This document shows positions 6,589 to 13,950 of a stretch of DNA of 64,000 nt, one piece after another. Numbering within the stretch: the first letter of the stretch is position 1; the number at the start of each line of letters is the position of its first letter. Under the pieces are notes generated by a model. The model saw only the letters and a list, made by a program, of their open reading frames with translations. It was not told where the DNA came from and did no database searches. The position numbers and the translations under genes are program-made. Location of the stretch: positions 1 through 64,000 of the IMG/VR virus record IMGVR_UViG_3300026518_000011; one strand, 5' to 3'. The DNA comes from a virus.

Positions 6589-7293
6589 ATGAAACACACA
6601 TTATTAGAATATTCGTCCACGGACAAATTTTTGTTATTGTTTTTGACTAGTGATAAATTGGCCCAATCACCTAGGTCCACCATCACAGTCCATAAGGATA
6701 GTTTTGACCCTGAGGTAATGGAAGGGTTCAAGGATTCATTAGGAATCCCAGACTTGATCTCATGCACCGATTATAAAGTAAATCTTGATGAAGATTACAA
6801 TCTTCATGGATCAATATCAGAAACCGAAGCGGGTAAACAATTCTCATTCGTGGCGATTCAATTGAAACTCATGTGGCTGGATGTGTCCAACACTGCGAAT
6901 GATCCCATTGGGTTTCATAGAGAGCGTGGACCAGCCTCAATCACACTGTGTAATTATAAAACATATCACCACCATGGGGACAGAACTGGATTTTCGTTCA
7001 ACACCAGTCAATATCGGTGGTATTCTAAAGGGAAGCAATTCCGTGCTGCTGGACCATATCTGATAAACACTGGAATGGTTTCAGCCTCAGTCGATTCATC
7101 TGGAAAAATTCGTAGCAATAATAACATAATTGATAAGGTGTATTGGAATCACCCCAGCGATAATACCAACATCATATCATCAGATGTTCACAGAGCATTA
7201 ATCGAGGGTGGGATAAAACTCAATATGATGTCACTAACGGAAAGTGTATTCAAGGATCGACTGGATGAGGCCGCGTTCTATGCCACGGTGTGA
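6589..7293 (+). CDS. HRxDGPA-repeat protein, 234 aa (third of three)
   Basis: Third paralogue of the block. Recognisable repeat units are IGFHRERGPASITL and YRWYSKGKQFRAAGPYLI; the others are eroded. The first 80 residues are unrelated to the repeats and acidic. ATG 6589 is the only good start in the first 40 codons and lies next to a promoter, with no ribosome site between. Function unknown. Confidence 0.65.
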   Translation: MKHTLLEYSSTDKFLLLFLTSDKLAQSPRSTITVHKDSFDPEVMEGFKDSLGIPDLISCTDYKVNLDEDYNLHGSISETEAGKQFSFVAIQLKLMWLDVSNTANDPIGFHRERGPASITLCNYKTYHHHGDRTGFSFNTSQYRWYSKGKQFRAAGPYLINTGMVSASVDSSGKIRSNNNIIDKVYWNHPSDNTNIISSDVHRALIEGGIKLNMMSLTESVFKDRLDEAAFYATV

Positions 7294-7294
7294 C

Positions 7295-7302
7295 CTAAAT
7301 AG
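7295..7302 (+). promoter_or_regulatory. late-type box CTAAATAG
   Basis: Plus-strand copy of the [CA]TAAATA box, 18 bases before the ATG of the structural-looking gene at 7320; first switch from early- to late-type control in the window. Confidence 0.55.
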
Positions 7303-7319
7303 GGGTAGGAGATATTAAC

Positions 7320-7952
7320 ATGGTTTTAACTGCCCCGAATGCTCATAATTACACCACAACCGCTATCACGGTTCATCAGGATGCCAAACTCCAGCAAGAG
7401 GTTGATCTGACAGAGCGTCGAATCCGTAATACCGCTAATCGTGATTTATACGAAATGGTCTATGACGCCCGAATCGTTGGCAACCCATTGGATGATCCCC
7501 AAACCTCGACCACCCTTACAGCACTACAGATCGCCTACAGAGACGCATTCGTCAACGCAGGCTACTCAGTGACCCGTGACGGCGATTCGGGGCTGTGGAG
7601 GATATCCTGGGCCACTCAGGGGGTTGAAAACCGCGTATCCGTGTATATGATACGAACTACCGTAACCCCAGGGGCAGTTAGTCAACTAACGGTCACCGCG
7701 ATTGACGCATTCTTTACCTCACAGATTCCTACTGTGCGCCCGAATACCACCTTTATCAATCTGGGTAATGGGGGGGACATCCCCGAATCGGATTTCGGCG
7801 GAACCAATAGTGTATTTTATGAATATACTGTGGTTACAGAACAACAGGTAGCTGCTACCGATTTAAGTGCATTGCTCCGAACCCATCTGGTAACATCAGG
7901 ATTGGGTTATGTAGACGCACCCAGTAATGTGATGGTGTATAAATTACTCTAA
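7320..7952 (+). CDS. probable structural protein, 210 aa
   Basis: Not assigned to a family. GTAGGAGATATT precedes the ATG. Helical N-terminus followed by strand-rich Thr/Val/Asn sequence, typical of virion proteins. The segment about 85-115 (IAYRDAFVNAGYSVTR...LWRISW) resembles the end of the protein encoded at 59087-59443 (LYREAMNIVISYFSQLGYSITR...WKLQW), so the two share a small domain. Late-type box upstream. Its 3' end meets the convergent lysis genes with a 9-base overlap. Confidence 0.6.
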   Translation: MVLTAPNAHNYTTTAITVHQDAKLQQEVDLTERRIRNTANRDLYEMVYDARIVGNPLDDPQTSTTLTALQIAYRDAFVNAGYSVTRDGDSGLWRISWATQGVENRVSVYMIRTTVTPGAVSQLTVTAIDAFFTSQIPTVRPNTTFINLGNGGDIPESDFGGTNSVFYEYTVVTEQQVAATDLSALLRTHLVTSGLGYVDAPSNVMVYKLL

Positions 7953-8255
7953 CGGGTGAGTTATTTTGTAAACCTTAATAGCAACTGATCCCACGAGTGA
8001 GTAGAATACCCCCATCCATAGGATTGGGAACATAATCATGATCCATAGCACTCTATCACTGACCACTTTGGGAGCGGTTACCAAATCACTAATTCCGGCA
8101 TCTGATAGGGTTTGATAATTAGACAAATATATAGACATAATCTCATTATACATGGTGACCCCTGCCAATGCTGCTATTACAAATAAAATCACACACCCGA
8201 TAATCGAGATGATAATGGTACCGGTTACCGGTGATTTATTTGTATAAAGTATCAT
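7944..8255 (-). CDS. two-TM membrane protein, holin candidate, 103 aa
   Basis: Start at 8255 is chosen because its ATGA overlaps the stop of the o-spanin gene; a longer frame from 8324 would run deep into it. Two hydrophobic segments are clear: about residues 12-34 (TGTIIISIIGCVILFVIAALAG) and 70-92 (RVLWIMIMFPILWMGVFYSLV). Size, two helices and position at the end of a spanin operon fit a holin or another lysis membrane protein, but no holin family is recognised, so this is inference from context. Confidence 0.6.
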   Translation of the reverse strand: MILYTNKSPVTGTIIISIIGCVILFVIAALAGVTMYNEIMSIYLSNYQTLSDAGISDLVTAPKVVSDRVLWIMIMFPILWMGVFYSLVGSVAIKVYKITHPLE

Positions 8256-8524
8256 GCTGGAGTTTCCAATCGGAGTTGGGCGTCTATCAATTGCTGATAC
8301 ACCGCTGATAGAGATTGGGCACATATATGATTATAAGAGTCCAATGTGATTAATAGTTCGGCCACCGTAGCATCGGTTAGGGTAGCCACGTCTGGCATTT
8401 GATCAACTGTTGGACAGTTGAATAATTGAGAATCGGGCATAAACACAGTCGGTTTTGTTACAATAAGATTCGGGGAAGCCGTAGTGCAACCGGATATCCA
8501 TAAAAGTGCGAGTATACGTTTCAT
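8252..8524 (-). CDS. o-spanin-like outer-membrane lipoprotein (Rz1 type), 90 aa
   Basis: The N-terminus MKRILALLWISGC is a lipoprotein signal with a lipobox ending in Cys13, which would be lipidated and sent to the outer membrane. The mature part carries two more Cys and a helical end. Its ATG overlaps the stop of the i-spanin gene (TGATG), the standard order for a two-component spanin that fuses inner and outer membranes at lysis. The rest of the sequence (KPTVFMPDSQLFNCP) is of a kind found in phage Rz1-like proteins. Confidence 0.78.
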   Translation of the reverse strand: MKRILALLWISGCTTASPNLIVTKPTVFMPDSQLFNCPTVDQMPDVATLTDATVAELLITLDSYNHICAQSLSAVYQQLIDAQLRLETPA

Positions 8525-8940
8525 CAATGCCCCACCCTCTGATCGGTTAGTAACTGAATGGCCCCCCGAAGGACTTCTGAAGAATCTCCCCCTGTCAGGT
8601 TCGTGCTACGCAATTGGTCAATAAGTGCAATTCGCTGATTCCTAATGTCCGCAATATTCTTGTTCAATTCGGCAATTCTGGCATTCTGGGCCTGCGTGAC
8701 ATCTGCAAGTCTAGCATCGTATGCTGCTTGTAGTTGATGGGTGAGATCGGATTGTTGTTGGTTGTATTCTGCCAACAATTGATCACGAATGGACTGGTCA
8801 TGGTGCGATAACCAATATTGAAATCCCCCATATAAGATCAACACCAAAGTTGCAACCATTACCAATTTGCCCAACGGCCCACGAAGGAAATTTCCGAAGG
8901 GTAGAAATGCTAATAATTTGGCTGAGAAAAACATAAACAA
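8524..8940 (-). CDS. i-spanin-like inner-membrane protein (Rz type), 138 aa
   Basis: One N-terminal membrane segment (about residues 26-44, VMVATLVLILYGGFQYW) is followed by about 70 residues of Gln/Ala/Leu-rich coiled coil (LTHQLQAAYDARLADVTQAQ). This is the layout of an inner-membrane spanin that reaches across the periplasm to its lipoprotein partner, encoded next by an overlapping gene. A late-type box lies 33 bases upstream. In-frame ATGs at codons 1 and 3 are both possible starts. Confidence 0.75.
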   Translation of the reverse strand: MFMFFSAKLLAFLPFGNFLRGPLGKLVMVATLVLILYGGFQYWLSHHDQSIRDQLLAEYNQQQSDLTHQLQAAYDARLADVTQAQNARIAELNKNIADIRNQRIALIDQLRSTNLTGGDSSEVLRGAIQLLTDQRVGH

Positions 8941-8973
8941 TACCTATACACTGGATGTGGTTCCCCACTATGG

Positions 8974-8981
8974 GTATTTAT
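8974..8981 (-). promoter_or_regulatory. late-type box ATAAATAC (spanin operon)
   Basis: Minus-strand ATAAATAC, 33 bases before the i-spanin start. Matches the box seen before other late-looking genes. Confidence 0.55.
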
Positions 8982-9042
8982 CAATATCATGAGTATCGGG
9001 GGGATCACCAATGGGCCAGTCCACCAACCCCGCCCGCGTGAC

Positions 9043-9050
9043 CTAAATAC
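9043..9050 (+). promoter_or_regulatory. late-type box CTAAATAC (DUF1353 gene)
   Basis: Plus-strand CTAAATAC, 27 bases before the ATG at 9078. Diverges from the spanin box 60 bases away. Confidence 0.6.
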
Positions 9051-9077
9051 TAATGCAAGCTAAAGGGGTATTACATC

Positions 9078-9575
9078 ATGCTTATAGAAAAAGTGGATTA
9101 TGAATTAATGTCCGGTAATAGTGCAGACCCAGGCAACCGACGATACAAATTATTACGAGACTATCCCTTTTGGTATAAAACCCAACGTATTATTATACCT
9201 GAGGGATTTGAATGGGACGGACCCACGGGAGTCCCCTTGGCATTAGGAATGTATGAGATGTGGAAGCAACCTGCCCTCATACATGACTTTATGTATTCTC
9301 GTCACGGGCGTATGCCAAATGGACTAACGCTGACTCAGCAAGAAGCAGATGAGCGTTTTTTCTATCATCTGCGCCTTGGTGGGGTATCTGGGTTTCTAAT
9401 CATCGGAATGCGGCTAGGGTTGAAGAAGCTGTTCACGAGGGCATGGGATGGCACAAACCCCATTTCTAAAACCGCTATGCACAAAACTCTATCACCGTTG
9501 ACCATATCTGGAATAGTGCTGCTCTTAGCTGCCATAGGATATTTCATTCTTCCATTGGTTTTTTTGTTACCCTAA
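9078..9575 (+). CDS. DUF1353 family protein with C-terminal membrane helix, 165 aa
   Basis: The central pattern GFEWDGPTGVP..., PALIHDFMY, then ADERFFYHLRLGGV matches the DUF1353 family of phage proteins, in which conserved Asp and His residues are thought to form an active or metal site. The function of the family is not settled. The last 25 residues are a strong membrane segment (ISGIVLLLAAIGYFILPLVF), which would anchor it in the inner membrane. It sits between spanin and muramidase genes, so a role in lysis or the envelope is possible. Confidence 0.7.
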   Translation: MLIEKVDYELMSGNSADPGNRRYKLLRDYPFWYKTQRIIIPEGFEWDGPTGVPLALGMYEMWKQPALIHDFMYSRHGRMPNGLTLTQQEADERFFYHLRLGGVSGFLIIGMRLGLKKLFTRAWDGTNPISKTAMHKTLSPLTISGIVLLLAAIGYFILPLVFLLP

Positions 9576-10250
9576 TCATTGGGTGGTAATCAATACGCCC
9601 ATAACACTGGCCAGATTGGTTAATTGTGGCTCTAGTCCATCCGCAGCAGCAGGGGTAATTTGATTAACAACCCCCTCTGCTCCAATGATACCCACTAACT
9701 GATGGGTAGGGGTATAAATCGGACAAATCATCATAGACCCCACGCCCATAGTGGATAGATACTGCGAGTTTTCAATCGAATCATTTACATCATTTACATA
9801 GTAGCAATGATCCATTGACAGTGCAGCCACCATCTTGGGGAATATACTCAATGGGATGCTTTGGGTATTAACCAGTTCCCCGCTAATGCCTGCAGTCACA
9901 CTTTCAGCTATTCGTGAAAAATAAATGAAGTGCACCCCATTGATATCCACTTTCCCATTATGAAATTTACTCACATACAGTCGATCCACCCCAAACGAAA
10001 TGCGGCGCTCCTCTAGTATCTTGTTGGTCTGCACAGAACGGGTTAGTGATGCCTCTACCTGTATGTCAGTAGTAGCCACACTTCGTTGATAGATATCCGA
10101 TAGGGTGCTGAAGTTGGTTACTAGGACCGCTAATATTCCGGCCCATGTAATAACGAAGGTGAACACAAACGCCTGCATCACCATTCGATGAAGAGGGGTA
10201 CTTTTGGCGTAGTCCACAAACAGGGTGAGCAATTTTATGAACATCAGCAC
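9576..10250 (-). CDS. membrane-anchored GAF-like domain protein, 224 aa
   Basis: A hydrophobic segment at about residues 25-47 (MQAFVFTFVITWAGILAVLV) is followed by a short polar linker and a domain of about 140 residues with GAF-like features: VSKFHNG, a central helix with Tyr/Asp-rich region, then MMICPIYTPTHQLVGIIGAEG. GAF domains bind small molecules and serve in sensing. No kinase or cyclase partner is fused. It ends exactly where the convergent DUF1353 gene ends. The assignment rests on pattern alone. Confidence 0.5.
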   Translation of the reverse strand: MLMFIKLLTLFVDYAKSTPLHRMVMQAFVFTFVITWAGILAVLVTNFSTLSDIYQRSVATTDIQVEASLTRSVQTNKILEERRISFGVDRLYVSKFHNGKVDINGVHFIYFSRIAESVTAGISGELVNTQSIPLSIFPKMVAALSMDHCYYVNDVNDSIENSQYLSTMGVGSMMICPIYTPTHQLVGIIGAEGVVNQITPAAADGLEPQLTNLASVMGVLITTQ

Positions 10251-10275
10251 AATACCTTACAATAATTCTATAATA

Positions 10276-10283
10276 GTATTTAT
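10276..10283 (-). promoter_or_regulatory. late-type box ATAAATAC (GAF-like gene)
   Basis: Minus-strand ATAAATAC, 26 bases before the start at 10250. Confidence 0.55.
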
Positions 10284-10312
10284 GCCAATTTACACAACAT
10301 CAGGTATATCAC

Positions 10313-10334
10313 CCCACCGCATAACTGCGGTGGG
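10313..10334 (-). terminator. hairpin at end of tail-fibre operon
   Basis: CCCACCGC / GCGGTGGG, 8 bp with a 6-base loop, 13 bases past the stop at 10347. No long T run follows, so termination strength is uncertain. Confidence 0.55.
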
Positions 10335-10346
10335 TATATTAATATT

Positions 10347-10964
10347 TTAAGTTGGCCACCCGAGGGTGTGATCGTATGTAATAATCAGATTTTGATCGGT
10401 CAGTGATGATATTTGACCAATGTGATATAATTTTGTCTGAAAACACGTGTTAACCCACGTAAGCATCGTGCCACCTAATGCAACCAGGTCAGCGGGTGTC
10501 ATAACCACTGGGGTGTTGGCTGCATCATTCCATGTAAACCCCGTAGGTATTGGTAGCCCGTTGACAATAGCACTTGTCACGCCTGTGATGTTTTGTCTCG
10601 CCCCGTCATCACCATACCATTGATGATTATTCCATGCAAAGGTCCCAAGTAGGTAAGTATCGTGGAATTCTTTAATAATCATGACCTTATGAGCAATAAC
10701 ATCTGAAAGTATCAATGGATGTAATATGATAGTCTCATCTACCACGGTCCCATTGATCGTATATGTCTGACTGTCAATAGTATCATATCCTGCACGAATG
10801 ACTGTAGTATCTGGAACCATCTGATACCAGCCCAGATCAATGAGTTCAGTCGGGGTTAATGTGGTCATATCATACAGCATCCCATTCAGGGGATTTGTCC
10901 ACGTAGTCGGTAGATCAACGGGACCCGATATGATTTTGTTATCCGCTACACGAAAATATTGCAT
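10347..10964 (-). CDS. tail-fibre-associated protein with DUF4376-like domain, 205 aa
   Basis: The C-terminal half has the DUF4376 pattern of phage tail-fibre and fibre-assembly proteins: FAWNNHQWYGDDGARQNITG, then GFTWNDAANTPVVMTPADLV and a helix MLTWVNTCF. The N-terminal half (YFRVADNKIISGP...PLNGMLYDMTTLTPTELIDLGWY) resembles the start of tail-fibre assembly proteins. Last gene of the fibre operon, 2 bases after the preceding gene. Probably a chaperone or accessory part of the distal fibre. Confidence 0.65.
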   Translation of the reverse strand: MQYFRVADNKIISGPVDLPTTWTNPLNGMLYDMTTLTPTELIDLGWYQMVPDTTVIRAGYDTIDSQTYTINGTVVDETIILHPLILSDVIAHKVMIIKEFHDTYLLGTFAWNNHQWYGDDGARQNITGVTSAIVNGLPIPTGFTWNDAANTPVVMTPADLVALGGTMLTWVNTCFQTKLYHIGQISSLTDQNLIITYDHTLGWPT

Positions 10965-10966
10965 TA

Positions 10967-11551
10967 CTATGCCCTCTCTATCATCACATTACATGATCCA
11001 GCAATTGTTTTTTGGTCACGACGGGTCAACTCTTTGGCCCGAATATCAACCGTGTCCCCCTTAGACACCTCTAACAGGTATTGGAGCGGCGTGGTGGTAT
11101 TACCCGCTGAACGAAGTCTGTGATAACCAAACGCGCATGACCCCGCCAATTCCTTTCCATTTAGAAAGATTGCGTATTCTGAAATTTGTCGAGCATTGGA
11201 TGTAATTCCCACAGAAATATTTGCCCGTATGGAATACCACCCATCCCTATCAATCGTGATGCCACGAGTTTTGCTATCATATGAATATTCCAAATCCTCC
11301 CGAACAATGGTTGGGAATGGGATAGGCTCGTAAGTAGATGTGAGATACTGCACAGTGTTTCCGTTATGTCGGAATAGCTTTCCTGGGTATCCGCCCACAA
11401 TTGCATATCGCTGCAACTCTGCCAATTGAATGGGGGATATAGTCATACCGTTGTCAACAATAAATTGTGTCAACTCACTGATACCTAATCGGGCCACCCC
11501 ATCCAGTTTTTTGCGATCATGGTAATCTAGTTCTTCTTCTTTATCACTCAT
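10967..11551 (-). CDS. tail-fibre/adhesin protein with C1q-like tip, 194 aa
   Basis: The C-terminal 120 residues look like a jelly-roll tip (DRDGWYSIRANISVG...EYAIFLNGKELAGS) and end in GDTVDIRAKELTRRDQKTIAGSCNVMIER, which matches the end of the fibre protein encoded at 13007-13858 (GDTVEIR...TTIANESSILFER). The N-terminal part is acidic and helical. It is probably a small receptor-binding or fibre-cap protein in the operon. Confidence 0.6.
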   Translation of the reverse strand: MSDKEEELDYHDRKKLDGVARLGISELTQFIVDNGMTISPIQLAELQRYAIVGGYPGKLFRHNGNTVQYLTSTYEPIPFPTIVREDLEYSYDSKTRGITIDRDGWYSIRANISVGITSNARQISEYAIFLNGKELAGSCAFGYHRLRSAGNTTTPLQYLLEVSKGDTVDIRAKELTRRDQKTIAGSCNVMIERA

Positions 11552-12496
11552 TTAGTTCACATACACCGCTATAAATCTTTGGGTGCCTCCATTTTGTGGA
11601 ATAATACCAGGCATAATATTTGGTTGTGCAGGATTCAGCGATCCAGCAACAGGAATGGTGGAGATGGGATTAGAAATGTTATCCCAATCTGCAGGTAATG
11701 CAGATGGAAGCAGATACGTGGTTACGGTCCCGCCTGCCCCACCATCACTGGTGTATATACTTTTGTAGGTACCTGCTCCAATGGTAACAGTCTGTGCATT
11801 ATTGCCTGCGGTCCCCACGGTCCCGTTATTCCCATATAGCCCCCACAGGGAAGTTGTTGATGCATAATACACCGATAGTTCAAATTGTGCATATTGTGCA
11901 GCAGACGCTTCATTCGTAGCAGTGGATGCTATACCAATCATCATATTAGCCGTAGGTCGGGAATAGACCCACTGAAGCGTTCTATTGGTGCCACGGACCC
12001 ACTGCATTGATTCAAATTTTACCCATGAGGACCATGGTGCTAGTCCGGTGAAAAATAATCCGGCGGCATCACGGGTAGCAGTCATAGAAGCATGATGACG
12101 GATATTGCTACCAGCCGCATTACCAATAGTCAATACCGCACCACCCAGTCGTAGGTCCACCCAAGGAGTGGCGAAAATCTGTAATGCCCCAGTGGAAACC
12201 ACAGTGCCACCCGCATTGGTAACTGTAATGTCAAAAAATGCCTGAACCGCTCCTGACGTTATGTTTACAATCACCTGATTGACATTGACCACTGTCATAG
12301 AGTTCACAGTTGACCCCCCCACAATCACTGTCATAGATGGAGTAAACAGACCGCCATTGATTGTAATATCAACAGTCGAATTCGGAGGAACTACCGTTGG
12401 GGATGAGGACGTGATATATGGTGGGGGAAACGACGACGGAATTTGTGGGAATTGGGCAGTCGTTGGGGTCAATTGGGAATATCCAGAAAATGCCAT
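11552..12496 (-). CDS. tail-fibre protein with IPT/TIG domain, 314 aa
   Basis: Residues about 25-110 form an IPT/TIG immunoglobulin-like domain (PPYITSSSPTVVPPNSTVDI..., VIVNITSGAVQAFFDITVTNAGG). The rest is Gly/Ala/Thr/Ser-rich with strands, like a carbohydrate-binding fibre tip. Start at 12496 is used because the ATG follows one base after the stop of the upstream gene; the longer open frame from 12523 would overlap it. Function: adhesion to the cell surface, by inference. Confidence 0.65.
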   Translation of the reverse strand: MAFSGYSQLTPTTAQFPQIPSSFPPPYITSSSPTVVPPNSTVDITINGGLFTPSMTVIVGGSTVNSMTVVNVNQVIVNITSGAVQAFFDITVTNAGGTVVSTGALQIFATPWVDLRLGGAVLTIGNAAGSNIRHHASMTATRDAAGLFFTGLAPWSSWVKFESMQWVRGTNRTLQWVYSRPTANMMIGIASTATNEASAAQYAQFELSVYYASTTSLWGLYGNNGTVGTAGNNAQTVTIGAGTYKSIYTSDGGAGGTVTTYLLPSALPADWDNISNPISTIPVAGSLNPAQPNIMPGIIPQNGGTQRFIAVYVN

Positions 12497-12497
12497 G

Positions 12498-13007
12498 TTA
12501 TATAGCCCTCCAATCGGTACCATCTGACATTACCGATAGTGTTGTTAAGGTATTACCTATGAGATTAACACTGGTATACCCATCAATAGTGCCCGTTGCA
12601 GTAGTTAAGAGCACATCATTAGCCGATGCTTGCTTAATCTTGATAATTTTACCGTCATGTCCTGCGGGCGTAGGAAGGGTTAGAGTCTGTGCAGCAATCC
12701 CTGTGAATACAACAACATCTGTCGTTGGTAAAATGGTTGCGGTGGTCGCAAGGGTCTCAATCATCGGAGAAGGGGTTTCTGGAATTTGGCCCAATGATTT
12801 AATGATCACCCCATCACGCTTGACCACCACGTTACCTGCGGTCATTGCGGCCTGCAATGATGCAGCCGTCTGTAAATCTTCGATAGTCCAGAAATCGGAC
12901 AATATATACCCGACTACTGGATGGGTAAACACAACCGCGCTATTGGTGGTATCGATCAGTTCAGTAATGGTTGTGGTAACCACTGTATCTAACGTTATAG
13001 TAGCCAT
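12498..13007 (-). CDS. tail-fibre-like protein, 169 aa
   Basis: A Thr/Val/Ile-rich beta protein. It has a short helical middle (IEDLQTAASLQAAMTAGNVVVKRDG) and a C-terminal module TLPTPAGHDGKIIKIKQASANDVLL...LSVMSDGTDWRAI, which follows the common phage-fibre pattern in which repeated strand-turn units end with a Trp before the tip. It starts in a TAATG overlap with the previous gene. No catalytic domain is seen. Confidence 0.6.
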   Translation of the reverse strand: MATITLDTVVTTTITELIDTTNSAVVFTHPVVGYILSDFWTIEDLQTAASLQAAMTAGNVVVKRDGVIIKSLGQIPETPSPMIETLATTATILPTTDVVVFTGIAAQTLTLPTPAGHDGKIIKIKQASANDVLLTTATGTIDGYTSVNLIGNTLTTLSVMSDGTDWRAI

Positions 13008-13858
13008 TATGGACCCTTCCGCTCAAATAATATACTTGATTCATTTGCAATCGTAGTCAAGCCAGTGCCTGCTATCCTCGTCGATCTAATCTCAACAGTA
13101 TCGCCTACAGCCAGTTGTGCCAAGACGGTGCGCCCAGCAGTGTTTTCACCAACCGCAACTGTTCGATGGTATGAATAAGCTGCAGATGATGCATATGCAC
13201 CACCATTGACAAACAACTGATGAAATCCACCAGTCCGGCTATTATTACTACTATCAGCAGATACCGTATAGGTAATCGCGTATAACCCTGCTCGATTAAC
13301 CGTGACCACTCCGGTGCCCCCAATGGTGAAATCAGCATTGACAAAACGGGCAGTGGATATGTTAATCACTTTAGCAGTAGCATTGAGAATCTGTGCCACC
13401 CCAGAATATGCCTCAAACACTGATGGGCTGGACCAAGAGGTGACTCCAACTCCATTAGTGGTAAGAACATCTCCATCCCCACCATCGGCCACAGGTAGTG
13501 TCCATATCTGATTGGCCGCTACCGCATCCGGTGCTTTAAGACCTACATAATTGGTCCCATTAGCGGCCAACTCAGTAAATCGGAGGTCTGTGGTCTCCCC
13601 CACACCGGTGCCAGATGGAAGAATTGCAATCCCCCCAATCGCTCCAGCGCCCGTATGGGTTCCGGCGGTTAGATTAATACTTCCGCCTGTAGTGGCACCA
13701 CTAGCAGCAATCAGATTGACGCTACCACCACCTAACGTGGTTGATGATACTGCCCTAATAGATATATCCCGAACATTGGTTTTAGATATAGTGGGGCCTT
13801 TTTTGCCCACGAAGAACGAATTAAAACTGGTCCCTCGCAATTCATATACTGATGCCAT
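13007..13858 (-). CDS. tail-fibre protein with C1q-like tip, 283 aa
   Basis: The middle carries the cassette VGLKAPDAVAANQIWTLP...GDVLTTNGVGVTSW that recurs in two other fibre genes of this cluster. The last 130 residues look like a C1q/TNF-type jelly roll (VNRAGLYAITYTVSAD..., FHQLFVNGG, LAQLAVGDTVEIRSTR) and share their end with the protein encoded at 10967-11551. It is a likely trimeric fibre shaft plus receptor-binding tip. Confidence 0.65.
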   Translation of the reverse strand: MASVYELRGTSFNSFFVGKKGPTISKTNVRDISIRAVSSTTLGGGSVNLIAASGATTGGSINLTAGTHTGAGAIGGIAILPSGTGVGETTDLRFTELAANGTNYVGLKAPDAVAANQIWTLPVADGGDGDVLTTNGVGVTSWSSPSVFEAYSGVAQILNATAKVINISTARFVNADFTIGGTGVVTVNRAGLYAITYTVSADSSNNSRTGGFHQLFVNGGAYASSAAYSYHRTVAVGENTAGRTVLAQLAVGDTVEIRSTRIAGTGLTTIANESSILFERKGP

Positions 13859-13889
13859 GCGCTAATCCTGTCATTGGGTTTGTATGTCG

Positions 13890-13897
13890 ATATTTAA
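13890..13897 (-). promoter_or_regulatory. late-type box TTAAATAT
   Basis: Minus-strand variant of the late box, 32 bases before the start at 13858. Confidence 0.4.
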
Positions 13898-13918
13898 TAT
13901 CGTCAGGAATGCAATAGT

Positions 13919-13936
13919 GAGGGGCCACAGCCCCTC
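13919..13936 (-). terminator. hairpin between fibre genes
   Basis: GAGGGGC / GCCCCTC, 7 bp with a 4-base loop, 15 bases past the stop at 13951. It lies just upstream (in reading direction) of the next late-type box, consistent with a boundary between two transcripts. Only a weak T stretch follows. Confidence 0.5.
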
Positions 13937-13950
13937 GCCGATATTTAGAT

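Noticed and set aside
12418-13056. 212-aa plus-strand frame over fibre genes
   Set aside because: Antisense of two coupled fibre genes; long open antisense frames are expected from the Thr/Val/Gly codon use of fibres.
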